Origin: Acetobacter estunensis
Lineage (GTDB): Bacteria; Pseudomonadota; Alphaproteobacteria; Acetobacterales; Acetobacteraceae
Reading direction: 5' to 3'
Length of the DNA stretch: 64,000 nt
Assembly (NCBI RefSeq): GCF_019083805.1
Contig: NZ_JAHRDV010000002.1
Span: 186,001 to 250,000, forward strand
Shown here: piece after piece, positions 8,767 to 18,150 of the stretch
How positions within the stretch are numbered: position 1 is the stretch's first letter
Layout of the letters: each line of letters begins with the position of its first letter
Made by a program: the position numbers and the translations under genes
Notes under the pieces: model-generated
The model's database searches: none
Seen by the model: only the letters and a program-made list of their open reading frames with translations
What the model was told of the DNA's origin: nothing

Positions 8767-10476
8767 ATGGCTTCAGCCACACAGACAGCCGACCATTTCA
8801 ATGGCGAGGATTTCGCCGCCCTGCTGGACGAGACCCTTGGTCAGGACAGCGGTTTTGAAGGTTCGGTGGTCACGGGACGCGTTGTCCGTCTGACCGATGA
8901 TTTCGCTATTGTTGATGTTGGCCTCAAGAGCGAGGGGCGTGTCGCCCTGCGCGAATTCGGACCGGCCGGTGCGGCCTCCGAGGTCAAGCCGGGCGATCTC
9001 GTCGAACTCTACATCGAGCGTTACGAAGATCGTGATGGCTCCATCGTGCTGTCGCGCGAGAAAGCTCGTCGTGAAGAGGCGTGGACGAATCTGGAGAAGG
9101 CTTTTGAAGCCAACCAGCGCGTCAACGGCACGATCTATGGCCGCGTGAAGGGTGGATTCACGGTTGATCTGGGTGGCGCCATGGCGTTCCTTCCGGGCAG
9201 CCAGGTGGACATCCGTCCCGTGCGTGACGTGACGCCGCTGATGGGTATCCCTCAGCCGTTCCAGATTCTGAAGATGGACCGCTCACGCGGCAACATCGTC
9301 GTTTCCCGTCGTGCGGTTCTCGAAGAGACGCGCGCCGAGCAGCGCAGTGAGCTGATTCAGGGCCTCAAGGAAGGCATGATCCTTGACGGTGTGGTCAAGA
9401 ACATCACCGACTACGGCGCGTTCGTGGATCTGGGTGGCGTCGATGGCCTGCTGCATGTCACGGACATCGCCTGGAAGCGCATCAATCACCCGTCCGAGGC
9501 TCTGCAGATCGGTCAGCCGGTTCGCGTGCAGGTCATCCGCTTCAATCCCGAGACGCAGCGCATCTCGCTGGGCATGAAGCAGCTCGAGGCCGATCCCTGG
9601 GAGAATGTGGCGCTCAAGTATCCGCCGGGCGCACGCTTCACCGGTCGCGTCACGAACATCACCGATTACGGTGCGTTCGTGGAGCTGGAGCCGGGCGTCG
9701 AGGGTCTGGTGCACGTTTCCGAGATGTCCTGGACGAAGAAGAACGTCCATCCGGGCAAGATCGTGGCGACTTCGCAGGAAGTGGACGTCATGGTTCTGGA
9801 TGTGGACAGCGCGAAGCGCCGCATTTCGCTTGGTCTCAAGCAGGTTCAGCGCAACCCGTGGGAGCAGTTCGCCGAAGAGCACAAGGTTGGCTCCGAGGTC
9901 GAGGGCGAGATCCGCAACATCACGGAGTTCGGTCTGTTCATCGGTCTGTCCGCGGACATCGATGGCATGGTCCACATGTCCGATCTGTCGTGGGACGACG
10001 CTGGCGAAGAGGCCATGAAGAACTACGAGAAGGGCCAGGTCGTGAAGGCCAAGGTTCTCGACGTGGACGTCGAGAAGGAGCGCATCTCGCTGGGTATCAA
10101 GCAGTTGCATGAAGATCCGGCTGCGGGCGTTCTGTCGCATGTCCAGAAGGGTGCGATCGTGACCTGCGTGGTGACGGCGGTTCAGGCCAACGGCATCGAA
10201 GTCAAGGTTGACGACGTTCTGTCCGGCTTCATCCGTCGTGCCGAGCTTGCTCGCGACAAGGCCGACCAGCGTCCGGAGCGTTTCGCTGTCGGCGAGAAGG
10301 TCGATGCGAAGGTTGTCTCGGTTGACCGTGCTTCCCGCAAGCTGGCGCTCACGATCCGTGGCCGCGAGCAGGACGAGGACAAGCAGGCGATCAACGAGTA
10401 TGGCTCGTCTGACAGCGGCGCGTCGCTGGGCGATATTCTGGGTGCTGCGATCCGTCGTCGGAACACCGACAGCTGA
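8767..10476 (+). CDS. rpsA: 30S ribosomal protein S1
   Basis: A 569-residue protein that binds mRNA on the small ribosomal subunit and helps load structured messages. It has six S1 (OB-fold) repeats; the central ones are clear, with GVVKNITDYGAFVDLGGVDG, GRVTNITDYGAFVELEPGVEG and GEIRNITEFGLFIGLSADIDG, each followed by LLHVTDIAW-, LVHVSEMSW- and MVHMSDLSW-type strands. The length matches alphaproteobacterial S1. The usual upstream neighbour cmk is not here but at 38276-38932 on the other strand. A strong intrinsic terminator follows. Confidence 0.97.
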   Translation: MASATQTADHFNGEDFAALLDETLGQDSGFEGSVVTGRVVRLTDDFAIVDVGLKSEGRVALREFGPAGAASEVKPGDLVELYIERYEDRDGSIVLSREKARREEAWTNLEKAFEANQRVNGTIYGRVKGGFTVDLGGAMAFLPGSQVDIRPVRDVTPLMGIPQPFQILKMDRSRGNIVVSRRAVLEETRAEQRSELIQGLKEGMILDGVVKNITDYGAFVDLGGVDGLLHVTDIAWKRINHPSEALQIGQPVRVQVIRFNPETQRISLGMKQLEADPWENVALKYPPGARFTGRVTNITDYGAFVELEPGVEGLVHVSEMSWTKKNVHPGKIVATSQEVDVMVLDVDSAKRRISLGLKQVQRNPWEQFAEEHKVGSEVEGEIRNITEFGLFIGLSADIDGMVHMSDLSWDDAGEEAMKNYEKGQVVKAKVLDVDVEKERISLGIKQLHEDPAAGVLSHVQKGAIVTCVVTAVQANGIEVKVDDVLSGFIRRAELARDKADQRPERFAVGEKVDAKVVSVDRASRKLALTIRGREQDEDKQAINEYGSSDSGASLGDILGAAIRRRNTDS

Positions 10477-10505
10477 TCGGAACGTCCCAGACGTTGTGAC
10501 AAAGG

Positions 10506-10537
10506 AATGGCATCTCTTAGGAGATGCCATTTTTTTT
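10506..10537 (+). terminator. rpsA intrinsic terminator
   Basis: An 11-bp perfect stem (10506-10516 with 10521-10531, core GGCATCTC/GAGATGCC), a TTAG loop and a run of eight T. It ends 30 bases after the rpsA stop. Confidence 0.92.
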
Positions 10538-10671
10538 GTGATATCAGTCTCAAACGACTGGAATGAAGGTCTTTTGTCAGACCTTACTTTGCGGTAGGGT
10601 CCGCGCACATAGACGTGATGTGCGGTTGGGCAGTAATAGGGAAGGCGGGACGGCAACGTCCGCGTAGATCA

Positions 10672-13600
10672 ATGGCAGTCATCTACAACACGAACTACAC
10701 GCACAACCCGAACTACTATCTGACGCTGGCGTTCGAGCGGGCCGCTAGAACCGTTCTTGGCGATGAAAACGTTGTCGTTGCGGACAACATGACACTGGCC
10801 GGGTTGGCCGCTGCGGGTGAGCATGACGTGCTGATCTGCATCGACGGCCAGCGCATCAACATGGAGTTGATGCGCCGTGTACGTCCGGCCTTCAAGACGA
10901 TGATCTTCTGGGCGTTCGAAGATCCATTCATGGTGCCGTTCAACGTCGATAATATGGGCGTGTTCGATTACGTCTTCACGAACGATCCGTCCTGTACCGA
11001 ATTCTACGGCAGCAAAGGACACTATTTGCCGCTGGCCGCGAGTCTCTCGCTGCATGAGCGCAAGGTTAAATCTGCCGCAGATCTCGATTATGACATCTTC
11101 TTTGCCGGCACGATGTGGCCCAACCGCGTGGAAACATTGCGGCGCGTCATCACGGCGTTTCCCGAGGCGCGGATCAAGCTGGTCTGCCCGGGCAACGAAT
11201 ACCTGCCTCCGCTGCCGGCCGATCTGGCCGATCTGGCCATTCAGCGCCCCATTAGTCATGAAGCGTTCATCGACTTTGCCAATGCCAGCGCCGTGACGCT
11301 GACCATGTTCCGCGACTACGCCAGTCATGGCGACGTGGGGCAGGCAACAGCACCGGGTCCACGTTTTTATGAGCTTGGCCTTGCGGGCACTGCACAGGTT
11401 GTCGAAGCGGGCGAACAGTTGGACGAGCGCTACATCAATGAAGTGGGCGGTGTGGCGCTCTCACGTTCGGTGGAAGGCGTTGTGGCGCATATCGACGCCC
11501 TGCTGTCCAACAAGAGCCTGCGTCGCAAGCAGGCAGTCGCAGCCCAGAAGGCTGTTCTGGAAAGCCATCTCTACGATCATCGTCTGCGTCGCATGATGGA
11601 AGTGACGGGGGCCGATTTCCTTCGTCATCCGAAAACCGCTGCTTCGGTTCCCGCGCGTCGCGGTCGTCTTCGCGTGCTGATGTGCACGCATTCCACCATT
11701 CATGAGCAGACATGGGGCGGTGTGGAGGTCTATCAGCAGACCATCGCCTCCATGCTTCTGCGTGATGTGGAGTTCTTCTATTGGCTCCACCGTGATGGCA
11801 TGTGCCGTCTAACGGATGCGAGCGGCCGGGAGATCGAAAGCTTCGATGTGCCGGATACGGGGTGGCTCGACACGTTGTGTGACGGCGCTGAGGAGATGGC
11901 GTTCTCCGCCGCTCTCAGTCAGTACAATTTCGATATCGTGCACTTCCAGCATCTTGGGCATCACTGCCTGTCACTGCCCATTATCGCCAAGGCCAATGGT
12001 GTGGGCGTGGTGTTCTCGGCGCACGATTTTTTCCTGATTTCTTCGCGTTACAATCTCCTCAACCACGAGCTTCGCTATTGCGAGGAAGACGTGAAATGGG
12101 TGCTGGCGGCGGATAACTCACTCAAGCGTTCTGATAATGTCGAGTTTGGTGGCGAGCAGACCCGTCGCGCCTTCGTGGCGACCATGCTCAATTCGATCGA
12201 CACGATCCTTTTCGGCACGAAGCACTCACACGATCTCATGCACGAGGTCTATCCGCATCTCGATCACAAGGAGAGTCTGACCCTCGGCATTCCTTCGCCC
12301 GAGACGACGGCTCCCGTTCTGCCCAAGCCTTATGAACCGCTTGAGGGGCGTAGGCTTTCTGTCGCGATCATCGGCAATTTCCTGCGCACCAAGGGTGCGG
12401 ACGCCGTGCTGGGCGTGATCGAGATGGCGAACCCGGATCTTTTTGAGTTCCATATCTTTGGATATGTCCATCCTGAATATGAAGGCATTCTCAACAACCT
12501 TCATCGTTCCAACGTGCACGTTTATGGCCGCTATTCCGCCGGTGACATCGACGCGCTGAAGGTAGCGGATGTCGCGCTCAACCTGTCCATCTGGCCCGAG
12601 ACCTATTGCATCTCGCTGTCCGAAGCGTGGCAGAACGGCCTGATTCCCATCGTCACCGATGTCGGCGCATTGGGAGATCGTGTGATTGACGGTGTGAACG
12701 GCTTCAAGGTGCCCATCGGCGCACCCGCCGATGTGCTCCAGCGACTGGAGCTGATCCGGTGCAGCGAGACCACGCGCAAAAGCCTGATGGAGAACATCGG
12801 TCCGCAACTGTGGACGAACGCACGCGATTACGGAGCAGCGTTGCTGAATGTGTACCGCGACGTCGCGCCGCGACGGGATATGGGAAGCAGCAACGTCCAG
12901 TTCGATGTGGGGCAGGTGCATCTCCTGCCGCATCCGTCATGGAAGCATCAGGCGCCCCCGCGTCATATCTTCGATCCGCCGACGACCCGCGATCTTTCGA
13001 TCGAACTGCCGGAAGTTGTGTCTGACTGGTCGTCCATTCAGGGCGCCGAGTACTACATCGATGACGTCTGCCGCCATGTATTCGCAGAAGTGGATGACGA
13101 GGATTTCGTCACGGCTTCCGACTTCCACATCCGTGGCTGGTATGTGGTGCCCGGCGTTTCCGGTTCCGGACATCTCTATGCCACGCTGATCGGTGACGAA
13201 GACAGCGCGCCTATCTTCATCCCAACGCATCGGGAGGTGCGTTCCGATGTGGGGGGACTGTTCCCCGGCGCACCACGGCGTTCGGGCTTCTTCGCGCAGG
13301 TCGCGCTACGTGGCAAATGGTGTGAGGGCGTGTTCCGGATCGGACTCGTCAATGTTGTACACGGCAAGGGGTCTTTCCAGCTCACTTCGATCCAGATCGA
13401 GGTTGAGGGCGGTCAGATCATTGGAATTGCACGAATTCCTCCTTCCAATGGCCAGATCCTGCGCGACTTCGAGCGGATATCGGAAAGCGACGGTCTGCTG
13501 CGCGGCGTAAAGCTCAGCACTCTTGCGCAGCCCATCACTCAGGCTTTCAAAGGTGATCTGGAGTTCTACATCGATCACTTCAGCGGTCTGATCGAGGATG

Positions 13601-14022
13601 GCGGCCGTCATGAGCGTGATGATGAGACCAGTGACATCATCATTCGTGGCTGGGCGTTCCTGCGCGGTCTTTCACGGGCTGGTCAGGTCTATGTCGCCTT
13701 CGTGAATGAAGAGAATGGAGACGTTCTGTTCTTCGCCACTTCCCGTCTGATCCGTCAAGACGTGCAGACGATCTTCCCAGATGCGCCTCTCTGTGTTGGC
13801 TTCGTGGGCAACCTCTCGCTGAAGCGGGGCTATAACGAGAAGCTCAACGGCTGGTATCGCGTGTGCCTGCTGAACGTGGTGGGAGAAGATGGCGGCATGC
13901 GTCCAACCAATATCCGCGTGCTCTGTGAGGACAATGAGGTGCGATCTGTTGAACAGGTCGGGCTGGAAGAGGTCGTCGTGGGGTTCTGCGATAATGTTGG
14001 CCGGGCTCTTGTCGAAATCTAA
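10672..14022 (+). CDS. CgeB-like/GT4 glycosyltransferase fusion with two C-terminal beta repeats
   Basis: A 1116-residue multidomain protein. Residues 1 to about 325 resemble CgeB-type (DUF3880/Glyco_trans_1_2) transferases, with FWAFEDPFMVPFNVDN and the downstream APGPRFYELGLAGTAQV segment. Residues about 330-740 form a GT4 domain starting RVLMCTHSTIHEQTWGGVEVY and including the NLSIWPETYCISLSEAWQNG donor-binding region. From about residue 792 come two related segments of about 150 residues (DNA from 13048 and 13561), each with E-Y/F-YID, RGW, R-x-DV and FP-x-AP motifs. No signal peptide or membrane segment is seen, so it should be cytoplasmic. GTG/ATG codons at 10615/10618 would lengthen it, but the family begins near MAVIYNTNY. 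It heads a glycan cluster; the acceptor is unknown. Confidence 0.8.
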   Translation: MAVIYNTNYTHNPNYYLTLAFERAARTVLGDENVVVADNMTLAGLAAAGEHDVLICIDGQRINMELMRRVRPAFKTMIFWAFEDPFMVPFNVDNMGVFDYVFTNDPSCTEFYGSKGHYLPLAASLSLHERKVKSAADLDYDIFFAGTMWPNRVETLRRVITAFPEARIKLVCPGNEYLPPLPADLADLAIQRPISHEAFIDFANASAVTLTMFRDYASHGDVGQATAPGPRFYELGLAGTAQVVEAGEQLDERYINEVGGVALSRSVEGVVAHIDALLSNKSLRRKQAVAAQKAVLESHLYDHRLRRMMEVTGADFLRHPKTAASVPARRGRLRVLMCTHSTIHEQTWGGVEVYQQTIASMLLRDVEFFYWLHRDGMCRLTDASGREIESFDVPDTGWLDTLCDGAEEMAFSAALSQYNFDIVHFQHLGHHCLSLPIIAKANGVGVVFSAHDFFLISSRYNLLNHELRYCEEDVKWVLAADNSLKRSDNVEFGGEQTRRAFVATMLNSIDTILFGTKHSHDLMHEVYPHLDHKESLTLGIPSPETTAPVLPKPYEPLEGRRLSVAIIGNFLRTKGADAVLGVIEMANPDLFEFHIFGYVHPEYEGILNNLHRSNVHVYGRYSAGDIDALKVADVALNLSIWPETYCISLSEAWQNGLIPIVTDVGALGDRVIDGVNGFKVPIGAPADVLQRLELIRCSETTRKSLMENIGPQLWTNARDYGAALLNVYRDVAPRRDMGSSNVQFDVGQVHLLPHPSWKHQAPPRHIFDPPTTRDLSIELPEVVSDWSSIQGAEYYIDDVCRHVFAEVDDEDFVTASDFHIRGWYVVPGVSGSGHLYATLIGDEDSAPIFIPTHREVRSDVGGLFPGAPRRSGFFAQVALRGKWCEGVFRIGLVNVVHGKGSFQLTSIQIEVEGGQIIGIARIPPSNGQILRDFERISESDGLLRGVKLSTLAQPITQAFKGDLEFYIDHFSGLIEDGGRHERDDETSDIIIRGWAFLRGLSRAGQVYVAFVNEENGDVLFFATSRLIRQDVQTIFPDAPLCVGFVGNLSLKRGYNEKLNGWYRVCLLNVVGEDGGMRPTNIRVLCEDNEVRSVEQVGLEEVVVGFCDNVGRALVEI

Positions 14023-14058
14023 GGACATGAGCGTTTTCCTGTCTGAGCAAGGCTGTGC

Positions 14059-17000
14059 ATGATGGCGGATGAGGACGTGCTGCCCTGCGCTCTGGAATGG
14101 AACGACGCTGCCTCCAGTGTGCCTCAGTGGGCACGCTTCGAGGCGGCGTGGTACGTGGCATCGTACCCGGAAGCGAAAGACGCCATTGCAAGCGATGTGT
14201 GCGAAGACGCTCTCGATCACTACCGCAGACTGGGACAGGCCAAAGGGTTTTCTCCCAATATATGGTTCGATGAGGCTTGGTATCGGAAAACCAATCCCGA
14301 TGTCGTAGCTGCGATCAAAACCGGTGACCTGCTTTCAGGTTTTCAGCATTATCTGCATTACGGTTATCCAGACCGGTCTCCTCACTGGCTGTTCTCCGAA
14401 GCATTTTATCGTGCCGCCAATCCCGAACTGACAGAACAGGCGCTCAAGGCTGCTGGCCATGCGAACGGCTATGCGCATTACCTGTCCGGTAGTGAAGCGG
14501 ATTTTCGCACGGGTTCTCTTTTTTTCGATCCATCGGTGCGGCGGCTTGAATCCAGAAATGGAGCCAATCATCCCGCATTGGAAAATGACAATGCCGGACC
14601 ATTCGGTGAGTTCCTGAGAAGTCCGAAAGAGGTTGCCGACCAGAAGCGGTGCTCCTGGTATTTCGATCCCCACTGGTACCTCGAACACTATCCTCAGGCG
14701 CGAGCAGAGGTGGAAGGCGGGAAATACCGTAACGCCCTTCACCATTATCTGACGACCGGAGAGCGGGACGGACTCTCGCCGCAGGCGGGTTTTTCGGAAG
14801 ATTTCTATCGCGCGACATATCCCGACGTGCAGGAGTGTATCGTCGCCGGCCACTTCCGCTCCGGCTACGATCATTTTCTGGCTGCTGGTGCGATGGAGGG
14901 CCGTCAGCCTGCACAGGATGTGCCTCTTGCGATCTATGCTTCACAGGCGTTTGTGCGTGAAGACGTAGACAGCGGCATCTTCCGTGATCCTTTTGCGCAT
15001 TGGGTGGCGCATGAGGAACATCGAAAAAACATTGTTCCCGATGAGATCCACACCAAGATGATGTTCTGTCGGGAAGCGGCAGGACTGCTTGTGGATGCGG
15101 GACGGGAGCCTCTCGACTTCTCGTATGAAGGGCGTCCGGCAGTCAGCATTCTCATGGTGCTGCACAATCAGTTCCCTCTGACCATGATGGCGCTGTCGGC
15201 TCTGCGCGGATGCTTCCGTGGAGCGATCGATCTCATCATTATCGATTCGGGCTCGCGTGATGAGACGCGCGATCTGGAACATTACGTGCAGGGCGCGACC
15301 ATCCGCCATCTGGAGCATAATGCGAGCTTCCTCCTCTCGTGCAACATGGCGCTGGAGATGGCGAAGGCCGAGGCGGTTCTGTATCTGAACAATGACGTCA
15401 GGCTCGCACCCGGTGCGATTGAAAACGGCCTGCGCCGTCTTGGCTCCGATGGACGTATTGGCGCGGTCGGCGGCAAGATCATCCGTACGAATGGAAAACT
15501 TCAGGAAGCTGGATCGATCATCTGGCGTGACGGTGGGGCTTACGGGTATCTGCGCGATGCCGATCCCAACTGTCCCGAAGCGAATTTTGTGCGGGACGTG
15601 GACTATTGTTCGGGAGCGTTCCTGCTCGTGCCGACGCAGCTTGCCCGCAATATGGGCGGTTTCGACACGGCTTATGCGCCCGCGTATTTCGAGGAGTCCG
15701 ATTTCTGCGTAAGGCTGATCCGCAGTGGATACCGCGTGGTGTACGATCCTTCTGTCGTGATCGAACATCTGGAATTCGGATCGTCCAGTTCATCGGCCTC
15801 CCACGCGCTGATGCAACGCAACCGACGCATCTTTCTCTCGAAACAGGCGGACTTCCTGCGCAATCAGTATCCGGCGCATCTGAGTAACGTCGTGATGGCG
15901 CGTTCGCGTCCACCCACGCGGCCGCGGGTTCTATTTATCGAGGATCGCGTACCGTTGCGGCGGCTCGGATCGGGATATGTGCGGTCAAACGACATCGTGC
16001 GCAGCATGGCGCGCCAAGGGTGCGCTGTAACAATCTTTCCGGTGGATGCGTATTACCACTCACTTGGTAATATCTATGGTGATTTTCCGGATACGGTAGA
16101 AGTTCTGTTCGACCGTTCCGCACGGGATCTGGACGGTTTTCTGGAAGAGCGTGCGGGGGCTTTCGATCTGGTCTGGATCGGGCGCACCCATAATCTGGCG
16201 CGGTTGTTGCCTGTTCTTCACAAGAACCACCGCTATCTTCCCGGAACGCGCTTCGTGCTCGACACGGAAGCGGTTGTCAGCCCGCGTCTGCGTCTGCGTG
16301 ATGAGGTGTTGGAGAAGGGGTCTGATGCCGCGCGTCCGGCGCTGGAGGACGAACTTCGGAGCGAGTTCGAGTGCGCGTATTTCTGCCAGCAGGTTGTGGC
16401 TGTAAATGAGCGCGAAGCCGAGATGATCCGACAGGCGGGGCATGGAAATGTCACCGTTCTGGGACATTCGCTGCGTCCGTCTCCCACGCCGCGCTCTTTC
16501 GGTGAGCGGCATGGCCTGCTCTTCGTAGGTGCGATTGTTGACGAGGAATCACCCAATCTGGATGGGCTGCTGTGGTTCGCGCGTGAAGTGATGCCGCTTG
16601 TGCGTGCGGAACTTGGTCCGGATACGCGCCTGACGGTGGTGGGATCGTGCTCCCGCGGCGTGGATATGCGTCCGTTACACGCATGCGAAGGGCTGGAAAT
16701 CGTCGGAGAAGCGGAGGATCTGCGTGGTTTCCATGATAGCCACCGGGTTTTTGTCGCACCGACTCGCTTCGCTGGAGGTATCCCCTACAAGATTCACGAA
16801 AGCGCTGCTCTGGGGCTGCCGGTCGTAGCGAGCGATCTGTTGATCGAGCAACTCGGCTGGACAGCAGGGAGGGATATTCTCTCCGGCGGCAAGCCCGATC
16901 CGCAGCGTTTTGCGGCATCGATCGTGGAATTGTACCGCAATCAGACTCTGTGGGAAAACGTGCGGGACGCTGCGATCGGAAGGGTGGAACAGGAATGCGA

Positions 17001-17079
17001 TCCGGCCCGGTTCGATGCTGCTGTTGCCGGAATTCTGAAAAACGTGCGCCGGGCTGACGCCTTGTTGCGAGCTGGATGA
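14059..17079 (+). CDS. Repeat/GT2/GT4 multidomain glycosyltransferase
   Basis: A 1006-residue protein. The N terminus holds five repeats of about 40 residues at roughly 27-66, 69-108, 111-150, 200-241 and 243-283, with the pattern F-D/S-E-x-W/F-Y-R-x-x-x-P-D/E-V and ending in HYL-x-x-G. Residues about 360-610 are a GT2 domain (VSILMVLHNQFPLTMMAL, then DLIIIDSGSRDET and VLYLNNDVRLAPG). Residues about 625-1000 form a GT4-type domain starting RVLFIEDRVPLRRLGSGYVR and including AGGIPYKIHESAALGLPVVAS. Such repeat-GT2-GT4 proteins usually extend surface polysaccharides or decorate surface proteins; the exact sugar is not readable. ATGs at 14059 and 14062 are both possible. It ends by overlapping the start region of the next gene. 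Confidence 0.8.
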   Translation: MMADEDVLPCALEWNDAASSVPQWARFEAAWYVASYPEAKDAIASDVCEDALDHYRRLGQAKGFSPNIWFDEAWYRKTNPDVVAAIKTGDLLSGFQHYLHYGYPDRSPHWLFSEAFYRAANPELTEQALKAAGHANGYAHYLSGSEADFRTGSLFFDPSVRRLESRNGANHPALENDNAGPFGEFLRSPKEVADQKRCSWYFDPHWYLEHYPQARAEVEGGKYRNALHHYLTTGERDGLSPQAGFSEDFYRATYPDVQECIVAGHFRSGYDHFLAAGAMEGRQPAQDVPLAIYASQAFVREDVDSGIFRDPFAHWVAHEEHRKNIVPDEIHTKMMFCREAAGLLVDAGREPLDFSYEGRPAVSILMVLHNQFPLTMMALSALRGCFRGAIDLIIIDSGSRDETRDLEHYVQGATIRHLEHNASFLLSCNMALEMAKAEAVLYLNNDVRLAPGAIENGLRRLGSDGRIGAVGGKIIRTNGKLQEAGSIIWRDGGAYGYLRDADPNCPEANFVRDVDYCSGAFLLVPTQLARNMGGFDTAYAPAYFEESDFCVRLIRSGYRVVYDPSVVIEHLEFGSSSSSASHALMQRNRRIFLSKQADFLRNQYPAHLSNVVMARSRPPTRPRVLFIEDRVPLRRLGSGYVRSNDIVRSMARQGCAVTIFPVDAYYHSLGNIYGDFPDTVEVLFDRSARDLDGFLEERAGAFDLVWIGRTHNLARLLPVLHKNHRYLPGTRFVLDTEAVVSPRLRLRDEVLEKGSDAARPALEDELRSEFECAYFCQQVVAVNEREAEMIRQAGHGNVTVLGHSLRPSPTPRSFGERHGLLFVGAIVDEESPNLDGLLWFAREVMPLVRAELGPDTRLTVVGSCSRGVDMRPLHACEGLEIVGEAEDLRGFHDSHRVFVAPTRFAGGIPYKIHESAALGLPVVASDLLIEQLGWTAGRDILSGGKPDPQRFAASIVELYRNQTLWENVRDAAIGRVEQECDPARFDAAVAGILKNVRRADALLRAG

Positions 17080-17108
17080 ACCGAGAAGCCTCGGGCTGGA
17101 GAGAAGAG

Positions 17109-18098
17109 ATGACAAAGACGGGTGAGTATTCCGGAAGGGTTCTGATCTGCAGTGGTGGCCGGTTCGAATCCCAGGCCAATGCGCAGATCCGTGAATCCAT
17201 CATGGCGGGTTGGGCGGAGTGCTTTGGCGAGGAAAATGTGGTGGCCGCCAATATCAGCGGTGCGGCTGCGGCTATCCGTTACCTCAAACCCACCATCGTG
17301 TTCGGTATCGGCTCCTATCTTCCTGAGAGCACCTATTTTGGCGAGGTCAACCGCGAAGCCAAGAAAATTAGCGCGGCTACCGTCTTCTGGGCGACGGAAG
17401 ACCCTTATGAGCAGGACGCGAATTATCGCATTGCCAATGATTTCGATGCGATCTTTTCATGCGAACGATGGGGATCGAATTTCTACACCCGCAAGGATGT
17501 CTGGCATCTTCCCCTAGCTGCCTGCCCTAAGCTGCATTACCGCCCCATTGATGAGGCCGTCGAGCGCACCATCGACGTGCTGTTCTGCGGCGTGGCCTTT
17601 ACCAATCGTAAGGACATCGTGCGTGGTCTTCTCCCGAGCCTGCGCAACCTGAACATCAAGATCATCGGACCGGGCTGGGGCGAGTTGGGTATCGGTTTTT
17701 CGGATGCGCGGCTTGAAAAAGAACAGCTTGTCCAGTTTTACCAGCGCTCCAAACTGGTTCTTAATCTGGGACGTAGCCTGAACTTCGAGAACAAGCGCTT
17801 CATGATCGCGCCGTCCACACCCGGACCGCGTACCTTCGAGGCAGCCGCTGCGGGGGCTCTTCAGGTGTTTCACGAGGATACCTATGAAATCCGTCGTTAC
17901 TACACGAAGGACGAGATTCCTTCCTTTTCGAACCGTCGCGAGTTCGACAAGCTGATTGCGACCTATCTCGACAACGATGCCCTCCGGCTGGAAACCGCTA
18001 AAAAGGCGCAGGCACGCACCATGGCGGATCACACATATGGCCATCGCATTCGGCAGGCGTTGGGAATCCTGAAGGAAAACGGAATCCTCCAGAACTGA
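17109..18098 (+). CDS. CgeB-like glycosyltransferase
   Basis: A 329-residue CgeB-type transferase (DUF3880 followed by Glyco_trans_1_2). It shares motifs with the N-terminal domain of the 10672-14022 protein: ENVVAANIS, FWATEDPYEQDANY, HLPLAA, a FCG-x-x-x-x-NR segment and PSTPGPRTFEAAAAGALQV. GGAG at 17098-17101 lies seven bases before the ATG at 17109; an earlier ATG at 17076 overlaps the previous stop as ATGA and would add 11 residues. Either way it is translationally linked to the GT2/GT4 gene. The 14-bp hairpin after it separates it from the convergent DUF4422 gene. Confidence 0.8.
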   Translation: MTKTGEYSGRVLICSGGRFESQANAQIRESIMAGWAECFGEENVVAANISGAAAAIRYLKPTIVFGIGSYLPESTYFGEVNREAKKISAATVFWATEDPYEQDANYRIANDFDAIFSCERWGSNFYTRKDVWHLPLAACPKLHYRPIDEAVERTIDVLFCGVAFTNRKDIVRGLLPSLRNLNIKIIGPGWGELGIGFSDARLEKEQLVQFYQRSKLVLNLGRSLNFENKRFMIAPSTPGPRTFEAAAAGALQVFHEDTYEIRRYYTKDEIPSFSNRREFDKLIATYLDNDALRLETAKKAQARTMADHTYGHRIRQALGILKENGILQN

Positions 18099-18106
18099 AG
18101 GACGAT

Positions 18107-18144
18107 CCTTCCTTCCATCTCTGCACATCTAGATGGAAGGAAGG
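18107..18144. terminator. Hairpin between convergent genes
   Basis: A perfect 14-bp inverted repeat, CCTTCCTTCCATCT at 18107-18120 and its complement at 18131-18144, with a 10-base loop. It lies between the convergent CgeB-like and DUF4422 genes. There is no T tract on either side, so bidirectional termination is likely but not certain. Confidence 0.6.
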
Positions 18145-18150
18145 GAGGGC

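Noticed and set aside
9283-10656. 457-residue minus-strand frame across rpsA
   Set aside because: It lies opposite an unmistakable S1 gene and its composition simply mirrors the high-GC third positions.
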